Source: Armatimonadota bacterium (GTDB lineage Bacteria; Armatimonadota; Chthonomonadetes; Chthonomonadales; CAJBBX01). From it: a DNA stretch of 64,000 bases. Location: contig JAPLCQ010000031.1 in assembly GCA_026392115.1 (NCBI GenBank), positions 90,776-154,775 of the forward strand. The letters are read 5' to 3'. Position 1 is the stretch's first letter, and every line of letters starts with the position of its first letter. A model generated the notes under the pieces. It ran no database searches. It saw nothing but the letters and a program-made list of their open reading frames with translations, and was not told the origin of the DNA. The translations under genes were made by a program, and so were the position numbers. Positions 1 through 10,014 of the stretch are shown one piece after another.

Positions 1-37
1 CAACAGACCGGCGGTAGGACGGCCGGTGTGAACCTCG

Positions 38-3000
38 ATGGGAGGTAGCTGGTTTCGACATAGCTGCGACTGGCTCCGGGTACTGCCGGCCCTCTTCGGG
101 GTCGCCGTCAGTGCCCGGGGCCAAGTGCCGCCTGTCGGCACGCTGATCACGAACCAGGCATCTTCCACGTACTCCGACTCCCTCGGCGGTGGCGTCCGGC
201 TTGACTCCAACGTCGTCCGCGTATCGGTACAGCGCTGGGAGGCTGTCCGGCTCGAGGCGGACCGGCAGGTCCAGGCTCCGCGCGGGGCTACGGTGACGCT
301 GCTACACCTAGTGACCAACGCCGGCAACGATCGCACGAGCTATGTCGTCAGCGCTGAGAACCGGACCGGCGACGATTTTGATGTGACCAGCCTCGCCGTG
401 TGGCTTGACGTGAACGCCAACGGCATCCTGGACCAGGGCGAACCCAGGCTCCTGGTCGCCTCGGAGGTACCGCTGGAACCCGGCGCCAGCGCGGCGCTTC
501 TCGTCGCCTGCGTCGCGCCCATCTCCGCCGTGGACGGCAAGATCGCCACTGTGAATGTCACAGCGCGCAGCGAGGGCGGCGCGACGGCTTCGAACACCGA
601 CTCCGTTACAGCCGGCCCGCCTGCGGTACAGGTGGGCGCGACGGTGACTACAAGCTGGTCGACGCCCGTGGCGCACCGGGGCGAGATCGTCGGTTTGACT
701 GTGGACGCCGTCAATGACGGCATCGCCGTGCTGATGCCGTTGCCTGTGCGCGTGGATGGCGCTGAGCGCAATCTGGTCGTCCTGCGTACCGTCATTCCGA
801 CCGGCGTCCGGCCTGTTTCGGTGACCCCGCCTGCGGGCAGCACCGCCTACTACCATATTCTGGGCGCCCCGGACGACGTCTTGGTCAGTCTCGTGGGCCC
901 ATCCGATGTTGTCGACCGGGTCGCACTGGCTATGCGTCACCGATGTTCCACCGGGCATCAGCTACTACACGGACGCCGGCTACCTGGTGGCTGCCCGCGC
1001 CGTGGCCATCGGCCCGCCGCTCTGGGTGCAGGTGAACGCCCCGGAGGCCAACCTCGACTCCAATCGGGCGGATCAGATCGAGGTCCGGATTACGTCGAAG
1101 CTTACGGGCGACGTCGAGACCTCCGTCGCAGTTGAGACCGGTCCCTCGTCCGGCATCTTCCGGGTGTCGCCGCCACTGCCCACTGCTGTAGGCGAAATGG
1201 GCCGCGTCTCCCCTCAGAACGGAACCATGGAGACCGCGCGGCGCGACAGCCTGACGGCCACGTCGCGGATGGCAGGTGGCGCTACCCTTACCGCTCTGGT
1301 CACGGTGGACCCGTGGGGGATCGTGTTCGACGCCCGCACTGGCGAGCCGGTCTCGGGCGCAGCCGTCTCGTTGATCGACGTTACCGGGCAGGGCAACGGC
1401 GGCAGGCCCGGCGAGGCGGCGTTGGTATTCGATCTCGATGGCGCAACGGAGTTGCCTGCGACGGCCACGACCGGCGCGACCGGCGCCTATCGCTTCCCGC
1501 TGGTGGCCCCCGGCAGCTATCGACTGGCTGTGGTCCCGCCGGCGGCCTACAAGTGGCCCTCGTTGCTGGCGGTTGCCAACGTGCATCCAGGCTTCACGGT
1601 CGATGCCGACGGCTCCTACGGCCGGCCATTCGCCGTGGAGGGTGGCCTCGGCAGCTTCATCGTGGACCTCCCCGCCGACGGTCCGGCCCCGTGGGGACTC
1701 GCGTTGGAGAAGATGCCGTCCCGTCCGGTCGCGGAAATCGCGGACTATGTGGACTACCAGCTTCGGCTCCGCAACTTGACGGGCGTGCCGTTGACTGGTA
1801 TCCAGATCACAGATTCACTGCCGCCGGGCTTTGCGTATCAGCGCGGCACTACCCGCATCGGCGCGACCGGCGTACCGCAGGCTGCGGCGGCCGAACCCGA
1901 GGGCGGGGCGGGCCCGTCGCTGCGTTTCTCGATCGGCGATCTTGCTATCGGGAAGGATGCCGTGGTCCGCTACCGCGTCCGAATAGGTCCAGGCGCCCGC
2001 ATCGGCGCCAACACGAACCGGGCCCAGGCGGCAGGCGCATCGATTTACGGGACCTCGACCTCCAGCATCGCGTCTGCAACTGTCAAGGTGGAGGGCGGCG
2101 TCTTCTCCGACCGAGGCGTCCTTGTCGGCAAGGTGTTTGTGGATACCAACGGCAACCGGACACAGGACGCCGGTGAACCGGGTGTACCGGGTGTGCGTGT
2201 CTACCTTGAGGACGGCACGTTTTCGGTTACGGACGGCGAGGGGAAGTACAGCCTGTACGGCCTGATCCCCAGGAGCCACGTTGTGCGGCTCGATCCTGCC
2301 ACGCTACCGTCCGGCGCCGTCATGGTTCCGGTCGGCAACCGCCACGCCAAGTCGGGCATGAGCGCGTTTGCGGATCTCAAGAGCGGCGAACTTCACCGGA
2401 CCAACTTTTGCATGAGGGCCGATTCCGCCGTCACCAAGGAGGTCGAGGCCAGGCGGAGGGGCGCCCGTGCGCTTCCCGGAGAAACCGAGGCCGGCCTGAA
2501 GGAGAAGATTTCGCCCGATGGACAGCCGGCGGCTCTGGGGGACGACCGAGCGCGGCCGCACCAGGGCCTCGTGGGCCGCGAGGGAGGGCCGGCGCCCCTC
2601 CTGCCCGCGTTGGGCGCGCCCAAGCGTGCCTCGGAAGTGTCGTCCTTGCCTGCGGCGCCGGTGCAGGCGGCGCCACCGGTGCCCATGGAATCGCTGCTCC
2701 CGGCGGCCGACAACCGGCTTGGCTTCCTGACGCTCAGGGACAAGGATACGCTGCCGATCGCCCAGGCCAACGTGGCGGTCAAGGGCCCCGTCGGATCCCA
2801 GTTCGCGCTGACGGTCAACGGGACAGTGATCGGACCCGACCGGGTCGGCAAGAAGAGCACGCTCGCTTCGAAGGGCATCGAGGCCTGGGAGTTCATTGGG
2901 GTCAACCTGATGCCTGGCCCGAACCGCCTGACATTGGGCGCGAACGACTCACCGGAGGGAGCAGTCACCATCACGGTGATTGCGCCGGGATCCGCTGCGC

Positions 3001-5786
3001 GACTGGATGTGGCGCCTGCGGCGGGTCCGCGGTCGGCCGATGGCCAGACACCGCTGGCGGTCACTGTGCGTATTGCGGACTCGGGCAAGGTGCCGGTGAC
3101 GACTCGTACCCTGATCACGCTTGAGTGCAGCGCCGGTACGTGGCAGGGCGAGGACCTGGATCCCAAGGAGCCCGGGATGCAGACCTTCATCGAGGGCGGC
3201 GAGGCCCGATACATGCTGATCCCGCCCGATAGGCCGGGCGACGTGGACCTTCGTGTCACCAGCGGGGCCCTGCACGGCGAGGCGTCAGTCGGGTTCGGCG
3301 CCGCCCTGAGACCCCTGATGGCTGTGGGCATGGTGGAGGCCAACCTGCAGTTCCGTGGCGGCGACCGCGCCGGCTGGCTCTCGCTGGACGGGCAGTCGCC
3401 GTTCGAGCGGGAGTTGCGCAACTTCTCGCTGAGCGGCTCCGATGGCCGGGTCCAGGCCGGCGCGCGCGCGGCCGTCTTTGCCCGGGGCGCCATCGGAGGC
3501 AAGTATGCCCTCACCCTTGGCTATGACAGCGAGAAGAGCGGCGAGGAGGCTCTCTTCCGCGATATCCAACCGGACCTCTTCTATCCGGTCTACGGCGACT
3601 CGGCCACGAAGGGCTTTGAGGCGCAGACAACCGGCAGCCTCTACCTTCGCGTCGACCGTGAGCGCTCGTTCGTGCAGTACGGTGACTTCGTGACACCGAG
3701 CAGCACGGAGTCCCGGAGCTTGGCCGCCTACTACAGGAGCATGACAGGCTTCAGCCAGCATCTGGAGATGGGGAAGCTGGCTCTGGACGGCTTCGCGAGC
3801 CATGACTCGCTGCGCCAGGTGGTCGATGAGTTCCGCGGCAACGGGACCTCCGGTCCGTTCCGCCTCACCAACAGAGGCCTGGCGCCCAACAGCGAGCGTG
3901 TCGAGATCCTGGTCCGTGACCGCAGCCAGTCGGCAGTCGTGCTGAAGACCTCCTACCAGTCCCGGTTCATTGACTACGAACTGGAGGCGTCGTCGGGCAA
4001 CATCCTGTTCCGCCGGCCCGTGCCCAGCGTCGATTCGGCCCTGAACCCGGTATGGATCCGCGTCTCCTACGAGGTTGAGCAGGCCGGTCCCCGTTTCTGG
4101 CTAACCGGCCTGACGGGAAGCTACCGCCTGGGGCGCAAGGCCGAGGTGGGAGCCACCTGGGTCCGTGACAGCAACCCGTTGGAGACCTTCAGCCTCCTGG
4201 GCCTGAACTCCACGCTCCGGCTGGGGCAGAACACCATCCTCTACGCTGAGGCTGCGCAGACGGACCACCTGACCGACGGCGCAGGCAAGGGCGCCCGGGT
4301 CGAGGTGATCCACGAGACGGCCAAAGTGAAGGGCCGGCTCTTCGTGGGCAGCACCCAAAAGGCGTTCCACAATCCCACCTCGACCCTGAGCCAGGGACGG
4401 AGCGAGATGTCCCTGAAGGGCGCCATGCGGCTCACGGGCAAGTCGCGGATTGTCGCCGAGGCCATCCACTCCGAGGATGTCTCATCGATGGGGAAGCGGA
4501 CCGGCGTTCAGGTGGGGCTCGAGCAGACGCTTCGGGGCGGCTCCACTCTCGAGTTGGCGGTCCGGCACGCATCGGAGACTTCCGCGCCTGCGGAGTCGGC
4601 GACGGTCACGGCGGACAGGATTGCCTTCACCAGCCTGCGTGCCCGCCTGACAGGGCAGGCGCCGCATCTCCGGGGTTTGTCCCTGTACGGTGAGTACGAG
4701 AGCGACCTGGGCGACAGCGCCAAGCGCGTCCTGGCGCTTGGCGGCGACTACCCGATCGCGAACAGGGGCAAGCTCTACCTGAGGCATGAGCTTCTGTCGT
4801 CGCTTGCCGGCCGGTACGCCTTGAACACGGACCAGACGGAGCAGACCACGGTGCTCGGAATCGACACCGACTACATGCGCGATGGCCATCTGTTCAGCGA
4901 GTATCGCGCCAGGGACGCCTTCTCGGGCCGCGAGGTAGAGGCGGCCATGGGCCTTCGCAACCAGTGGGCGGTGGCCAAGGGCATCAGGCTCCAGACCGGC
5001 CTCGAGCGGGTCAAGAGCCTGGGCGGTAGCGCCGGCAACAGCACTCTCTCCGTGACGTCCGCCGTCGAGTACACCCGCGATCCGCTACTCAAGGGTACAG
5101 CTCGGGTGGAGTGGCAGGATAGCCCGTCAACGTCGGGCTGGCTCACGTCGATCGGCGCCGCGCGCAAGGCCAGCCGGGACTGGACCTTCCTCGGCCGCAA
5201 CCTTCTGAGCATTGAGAACGGCAAGGGTAACTCCGGTATCGGCAGGACGCGCGAACGCTTCCAGTTGGGCGCCGCGTATCGGCAGAGCGGGACGGACAAG
5301 TGGAGCGGCCTGGCCCGGTACGAGTACCGCTATCAGAATGAGGACGCCACTGCGGGCGCTCTGGCATTCGACCATGCGGCGCACGTGGCGTCGCTGGACC
5401 TCAACTGCCAGGCGGCAGAGAAGCTCACGGTTAGCGCGAAGTATGCATTCAAGATCGCCCGGGATATGACCTCTGGACTGGCGACCCGCTCCACGGCGCA
5501 CCTCCTCGGATCGCGGATCACAGCAGACTTGTCCTCGCGGTGGGACGCCGGCTTCCTCGTGAACGTGCTCATGGGCGGCGGAGCGAGCCGGTACGGAGTC
5601 GGCGCCGAGGTTGGCTACCTTCTTGACCGCGACCTATGGCTCAGCGCCGGTTACAATCTTCTCGGCTACCAGGACGATGACCTGGCGGCAGGCGAGTACA
5701 CCTCCCGAGGCGCGTTCATTCGGGTCCGCATGAAGTTTGATGAGGGCCTTTTCGGGGCCGGGAACCGACGGGGCGCCGAGCGATGA
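38..5786 (+). CDS. Surface protein with DUF11/SdrD-B domains and C-terminal outer-membrane barrel, frameshifted
   Basis: This is one gene in two frames. The first frame runs from ATG 38 to about 935 and the second from about 936 to 5786; joined they give about 1,915 residues. The N-terminus has a signal peptide ending near SARG|QVPP, then DUF11-like text (NQASSTYSDS). The second frame has a carboxypeptidase-regulatory-like domain (about 1300-1650), a DUF11 domain (about 1690-2090), an SdrD-B-like domain (KVFVDTNGNRTQDAGEPG, about 2115-2310), a Pro/Ala-rich linker, then from about 3300 a long run of beta strands with YGDSATKG and VQYGDFVTP. It ends GAFIRVRMKFDEGLFG, like the last strand of an outer-membrane barrel. 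A probable role is surface display or adhesion. One extra base near 935 breaks the frame. The stop overlaps the next start (ATGA). Confidence 0.75.
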
Positions 5787-8700
5787 CCGGGTTCCGGCTG
5801 CCGCGCGGCGGCCCGGTTGCCTGGGTCTGGGCCTGTGTGGCGATAGTGCTGGTCATCGGGGCCGAAACGCCGGCGCATGCGAGCTACGTCAAGCGCTACG
5901 TCACTGTGGCCAACGGCGGCATGACTATCACTGGAAATGCGCTGGGTCTTAACCGGTCGAGCGGCAGCGCGATCGGGGTGTTTACGACGGTGGATACCAC
6001 TCAGAAGGTACAGAACTGGCCTGCGGGCACCACGATGACTTGGGCCAACAACAGCTCTGCCGCGCCGCTCGACATCCCTGCGGGCAGCACGGTGCTCTAT
6101 GCCGAGCTAATCTGGGCGGGCTCCTACAAGGCCATGAGCGGCAGTTCGGTCGCAGAGGATGTCACGTCGTCATTGGGTTCCACGGTAACGATTACTGGAC
6201 CCATGGGCTCCTCTGCGATATCGCCGGACCCACTCACGGCCCAGATCGCCAACACTGCCAGCGGCAGCTACTTCTATACGCGCTCGGCGAACGTGACGTC
6301 CTTCGTGCAGTCTAGCGGGGCCGGCTTGTACACGGTAGGGCATGTACCGGCGGCCATCAACAACAAGGACACAAGCGGCCTATATGCGGGCTGGTCGATC
6401 ATTGTGGTCTACGGGAACCAGTCCCTTCCGGCCCGGAACATGACCGTCTTCGTCGGCGCTGAGGTCACCAACTCGTCGCTCACGACAACCTCGAGCATAT
6501 CGGGCTTCTACACGCCGTCGGCAGGCGCCCCACAGGGCCGGCTCATGGTGGTCGCCGGAGAAGGAGACCCTGACATCACCGGCGACAAGATGACCTTCGG
6601 TCCCACCACTGCGACCCTGGGCACGGTCTCGGGTCCCAACAATCCGGTCAGCAACTTTTTCGCGTCCCAGATCAACCAGGATGACGGCACACGTGACACG
6701 GCCGGTACTTTCGGCACGAGCAACTCGACGCCGGGCAGTTTCACCTATCAGGCCCGGCAGGGCTGGGACATCACCAATGTGGATGTTTCTGCTCGCCTGA
6801 TCAACAGCCAGAGCACGGCATACGTTCGTGGAACTACCACCGGTGACGCCTACATGATCAGCGCCCTGGGCCTGCAGATCAACGTAGGTGCGCCCGTCTT
6901 TCCGACGAACGTGTTGACAGTGGATAAGGCGACGAGCTACGTCGGTGACACGTTGACCCTCACGTGCGTGCTCAACAACTCCACCGGCACGGCCGATGCC
7001 CTGAACACGACCTTCACCGCCGCACTGCCTGCCGGTACGAGCTACGTGGCGGGCTCGTTCAAGAAGGTCGGCGTGGTGGTGGCCGGCGCCGATCCCACCA
7101 CCGGCGTCTCGCTCGGCGTGATCGCAGCCGGCACCTCAGTGACGGTGACGTACCAGGTGCGGGTGAACTCCGTACCGCTGGCGCCGGCGGCGGCCCAGTA
7201 CTCGAACACGGCATCGTGGGCCTACCAGTACCAGAGCGGCCCGGGCCTCCCGCTCAACAACGGCACGGTGACAACGAACACGGTGGTCACTGCAATACCT
7301 CGTCTGGACGTGGTCAAGGCCGCGTCGCCGTCAGGTCGGGTGACGCCCGGTGGTACGGTTACCTACACGATGACGGTCACCAACTCGGGCACCGCAGCCA
7401 CCGCGGGCGCCACGCTGGTTGATCCGATACCCACCGGGGCGGTCTACGTGGCCGGCAGCACCATGCTTAACAGCGCCGTCGTGGCGGACGTGGGCGGCAC
7501 GAGCTACTACGCTACCACGCGTATGGTGAAGAGCGCCGGGGCGGTGGACGGTGTGATTGCTGTCGCCGCAACCGCGACCGTCGTCTACAAGGTGACGATC
7601 GCCCCGAACCCGCCCGCCACGATCACCAACACCGTGACCGTCGATCCAGACGGAGCCGGGCCCATGGCGGCGCAGGCCGTGTCGATCACCAGTTCACCTT
7701 CTCTGTCCGATCTGGGCGTGACGATCACAAATGGGCAGGCTCAGACGGTGCCGGGCACCACAACCACCTACACGATCCTGGTGACGAACAACGGACCGGA
7801 TCCGGCCACGAGCCTTGGCCTCTCGGTGACGGCGCCGGCCGTCCTGCTTAACGCAGTCTACACTCCGGCGGCGGGCACATACAGCGCTGCTACGGGCGTC
7901 TGGTCCGGGCTGAGCCTTGCATCGGGCCAGAGCGTCGCGCTAACGTTGGCCGGCCTGGTGTCGGCTGCGGCTACAGGTACGTTGGTGGTAGCGGCCACGG
8001 TGTCCCCGGCGTCCGGCACCGCGGACACCAACGCCGCCAACAACACCGCGTCGGAGACCGACACGCTGGTGCCTACGGCCGACCTCTCCATCGCCAAGAC
8101 CAACGGCGCCAGCAGTGTGCAGCCGGGCGCCTCCGTCACCTACACGATCTCGGTCACGAACCTGGGGCCAAGTTCCGTCTCCAGCGTCTACGTGGTGGAT
8201 GCCCTGCCTGCGACGCTCTTGACGCCAACGTTCGTGCCCAGTGTGGGCTTCTACAACTCGGAGAACGGCCAGTGGAATGGGCTCACGCTCGGACCCAACC
8301 AGACCATCAGCATGGCGCTGACCTGCACCGTGCAGGCCTCGGCCACGGGAACGCTGACAAACGGCGTCACGGTAACGGCTCCCGCTGGTGTGACCGACCC
8401 AGTCGTCGCCAACAACACCGGGACCGACACGGATCGCGTGGGCTTCACGCGGCAGGTCTCCGGCACCGTCTTCAGCGATCTGAACCACGATGCGCAGATG
8501 AACGGCGTCGACGTGCCAGCGGGCATCTCCGGTCTCTTCGTCAAGGCTGTAGCATCGGGCGGAACGGCGGCGCTGTCGGCCGCGGCGGTGGACACCGCAA
8601 CCGGCGCGTACGTCCTGACCTCCGTCACCAACGGTACTTACAGTCTCGTCCTGGACAGTAACGCGACGTTGTCCGACATCACTCCTTACGTCCCTGCAGG

Positions 8701-9847
8701 CTGGATCGGAACCGAGGCGCCCGGCCAGGTTCGAACGGGGGTCGTGCTGGGCAGCAGCGATCTGCCAGGACAGGACTTCGGTTTGTTCCACGGAAGCACG
8801 GTGGCGGGGAGGGTGTTCATCGATACGGGCACCGGAGGCGGGACGGCCAACAACGCTATACGGGACGGTGCAGAGGCAGGCATCCCGAGCGTCGGCCTGA
8901 CCCTGGCCGCCGTATCGACCGGTGCGGTGCTTGACCAGGCCGCGACCGCCGGCGACGGAGCGTTCAAGCTCTGGGTGCCGTTCTCCGCGGTCGGAGGCGG
9001 TTTGAGGGTGACGGAGACGAATGCGCTGGGGTACACGTCGACGGGCGGTCAGCCTGGCACCACGGGGGGTGGCTACGACCGCGGCGCCGACGCCCTGACA
9101 TTCACTCCGGCAACCGGCCTCGCATACACGGGGGTCGACTTCGCCGACGTGCCGCCCTCCACCCTTACCCCGGACAACACACTGGTTGGGTTGCCCGGTG
9201 GCACGGTTCAGTTCGCGCATCTTTTCACGGCAGGCACCGCGGGCCAAGTGAGTATTGCCCTTGCCGGACAGTCTACGCCAACCGGTCTGGTATGGTCCAG
9301 CTTGGTCTACCGGGACGCGAACGCAAACGGCGTGGTCGACCCAGGCGAGCCACAGGTGACGGGCCCTATCACCGTGACGGCGGGTCAGGTTGTCAGTCTG
9401 GTCATCATGCAGTCGGTGCCGGTACAAGCGCCGACGAACGCGCAGAACGTGCTTACCGTTACGGCGACCCTGGCGCCGGCCAATGCATCGCCGACGATCA
9501 GCCAGACAGCGGTTCGCGTCGATACCACGGTCGTCTCACCGGGCGGGGGCTTGGTTCTCACGAAGACGACCAGCGCTGCCTCAGCAGTGTCGGGCGCCAC
9601 GCTGGTCTACACGGTGCTGTACCGCAACGTCGGCACTCAGCCCATCGTCAACCTGGTGGTCAACGACTCCACGCCCTCGTACACGACGTTCCTCGCCGCG
9701 TCCTACGGGGCGTTGCCGGCGAACCTGACGGGATGTACCATCATTGCGCCTGCCGTGGGTGCGTCCGGGCCGATCCGATGGACATTCCAGGGCAGCCTGG
9801 CCCCGAACACCGGCGCGTCGGTCACCTTCACGGTCAGGGTTCAGTAA
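5783..9847 (+). CDS. Secreted DUF11-repeat protein
   Basis: A 1,354-residue protein starting inside the stop of the upstream barrel gene (ATGA overlap), so the two are very likely translationally coupled. The signal peptide has its hydrophobic core at about residues 12-26 and probable cleavage after AHA-S. Residues of about 35-375 form an N-terminal domain of a kind often found ahead of DUF11 repeats (SYFYTRSANVTSF, AGWSIIVVYGN). At least four DUF11 repeats follow (about 6900-8440; recurring TVTYTMTVTNSG-type text), then two SdrD-B-like segments (VFSDLNHDAQMNG, VFIDTGTGG) and a final DUF11 repeat. There is no LPXTG motif or barrel. It may be attached to or exported through the upstream barrel protein, an inference from the coupling. 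Composition is rich in Thr, Ala, Val and Gly. Confidence 0.8.
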   Translation: MTGFRLPRGGPVAWVWACVAIVLVIGAETPAHASYVKRYVTVANGGMTITGNALGLNRSSGSAIGVFTTVDTTQKVQNWPAGTTMTWANNSSAAPLDIPAGSTVLYAELIWAGSYKAMSGSSVAEDVTSSLGSTVTITGPMGSSAISPDPLTAQIANTASGSYFYTRSANVTSFVQSSGAGLYTVGHVPAAINNKDTSGLYAGWSIIVVYGNQSLPARNMTVFVGAEVTNSSLTTTSSISGFYTPSAGAPQGRLMVVAGEGDPDITGDKMTFGPTTATLGTVSGPNNPVSNFFASQINQDDGTRDTAGTFGTSNSTPGSFTYQARQGWDITNVDVSARLINSQSTAYVRGTTTGDAYMISALGLQINVGAPVFPTNVLTVDKATSYVGDTLTLTCVLNNSTGTADALNTTFTAALPAGTSYVAGSFKKVGVVVAGADPTTGVSLGVIAAGTSVTVTYQVRVNSVPLAPAAAQYSNTASWAYQYQSGPGLPLNNGTVTTNTVVTAIPRLDVVKAASPSGRVTPGGTVTYTMTVTNSGTAATAGATLVDPIPTGAVYVAGSTMLNSAVVADVGGTSYYATTRMVKSAGAVDGVIAVAATATVVYKVTIAPNPPATITNTVTVDPDGAGPMAAQAVSITSSPSLSDLGVTITNGQAQTVPGTTTTYTILVTNNGPDPATSLGLSVTAPAVLLNAVYTPAAGTYSAATGVWSGLSLASGQSVALTLAGLVSAAATGTLVVAATVSPASGTADTNAANNTASETDTLVPTADLSIAKTNGASSVQPGASVTYTISVTNLGPSSVSSVYVVDALPATLLTPTFVPSVGFYNSENGQWNGLTLGPNQTISMALTCTVQASATGTLTNGVTVTAPAGVTDPVVANNTGTDTDRVGFTRQVSGTVFSDLNHDAQMNGVDVPAGISGLFVKAVASGGTAALSAAAVDTATGAYVLTSVTNGTYSLVLDSNATLSDITPYVPAGWIGTEAPGQVRTGVVLGSSDLPGQDFGLFHGSTVAGRVFIDTGTGGGTANNAIRDGAEAGIPSVGLTLAAVSTGAVLDQAATAGDGAFKLWVPFSAVGGGLRVTETNALGYTSTGGQPGTTGGGYDRGADALTFTPATGLAYTGVDFADVPPSTLTPDNTLVGLPGGTVQFAHLFTAGTAGQVSIALAGQSTPTGLVWSSLVYRDANANGVVDPGEPQVTGPITVTAGQVVSLVIMQSVPVQAPTNAQNVLTVTATLAPANASPTISQTAVRVDTTVVSPGGGLVLTKTTSAASAVSGATLVYTVLYRNVGTQPIVNLVVNDSTPSYTTFLAASYGALPANLTGCTIIAPAVGASGPIRWTFQGSLAPNTGASVTFTVRVQ

Positions 9848-10014
9848 CGCCGTGTTGGAGTGCCGTGTGGGCAATCGGCGTCACATCCGCAGGCGCCTTC
9901 GACGGCCGGGCAGTCGCCGAGAGCCGCGTCTGAGCTTGGCGGCCACCTCAGCAAGAACCCATCGTCTCAAGAGCGTCACTTCTGTGTGGTGGTGATCTTT
10001 CACTCCTGGCAGGG
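9848..10014. other. Intergenic region between convergent genes
   Basis: This 167-base stretch lies between the DUF11-repeat gene and the convergent ileS. I see no convincing gene, strong hairpin with a T-tract, or repeat in it. Confidence 0.5.

Noticed and set aside
900-950. Programmed ribosomal frameshift in the surface barrel gene
   Set aside because: I see no slippery run, nearby stop or pseudoknot-like structure, so an indel or error is simpler.
5783-9847. Repeat array as a CRISPR or tandem DNA repeat
   Set aside because: The repetition is at protein level (DUF11 repeats) with diverged DNA; there are no identical short repeats with spacers.
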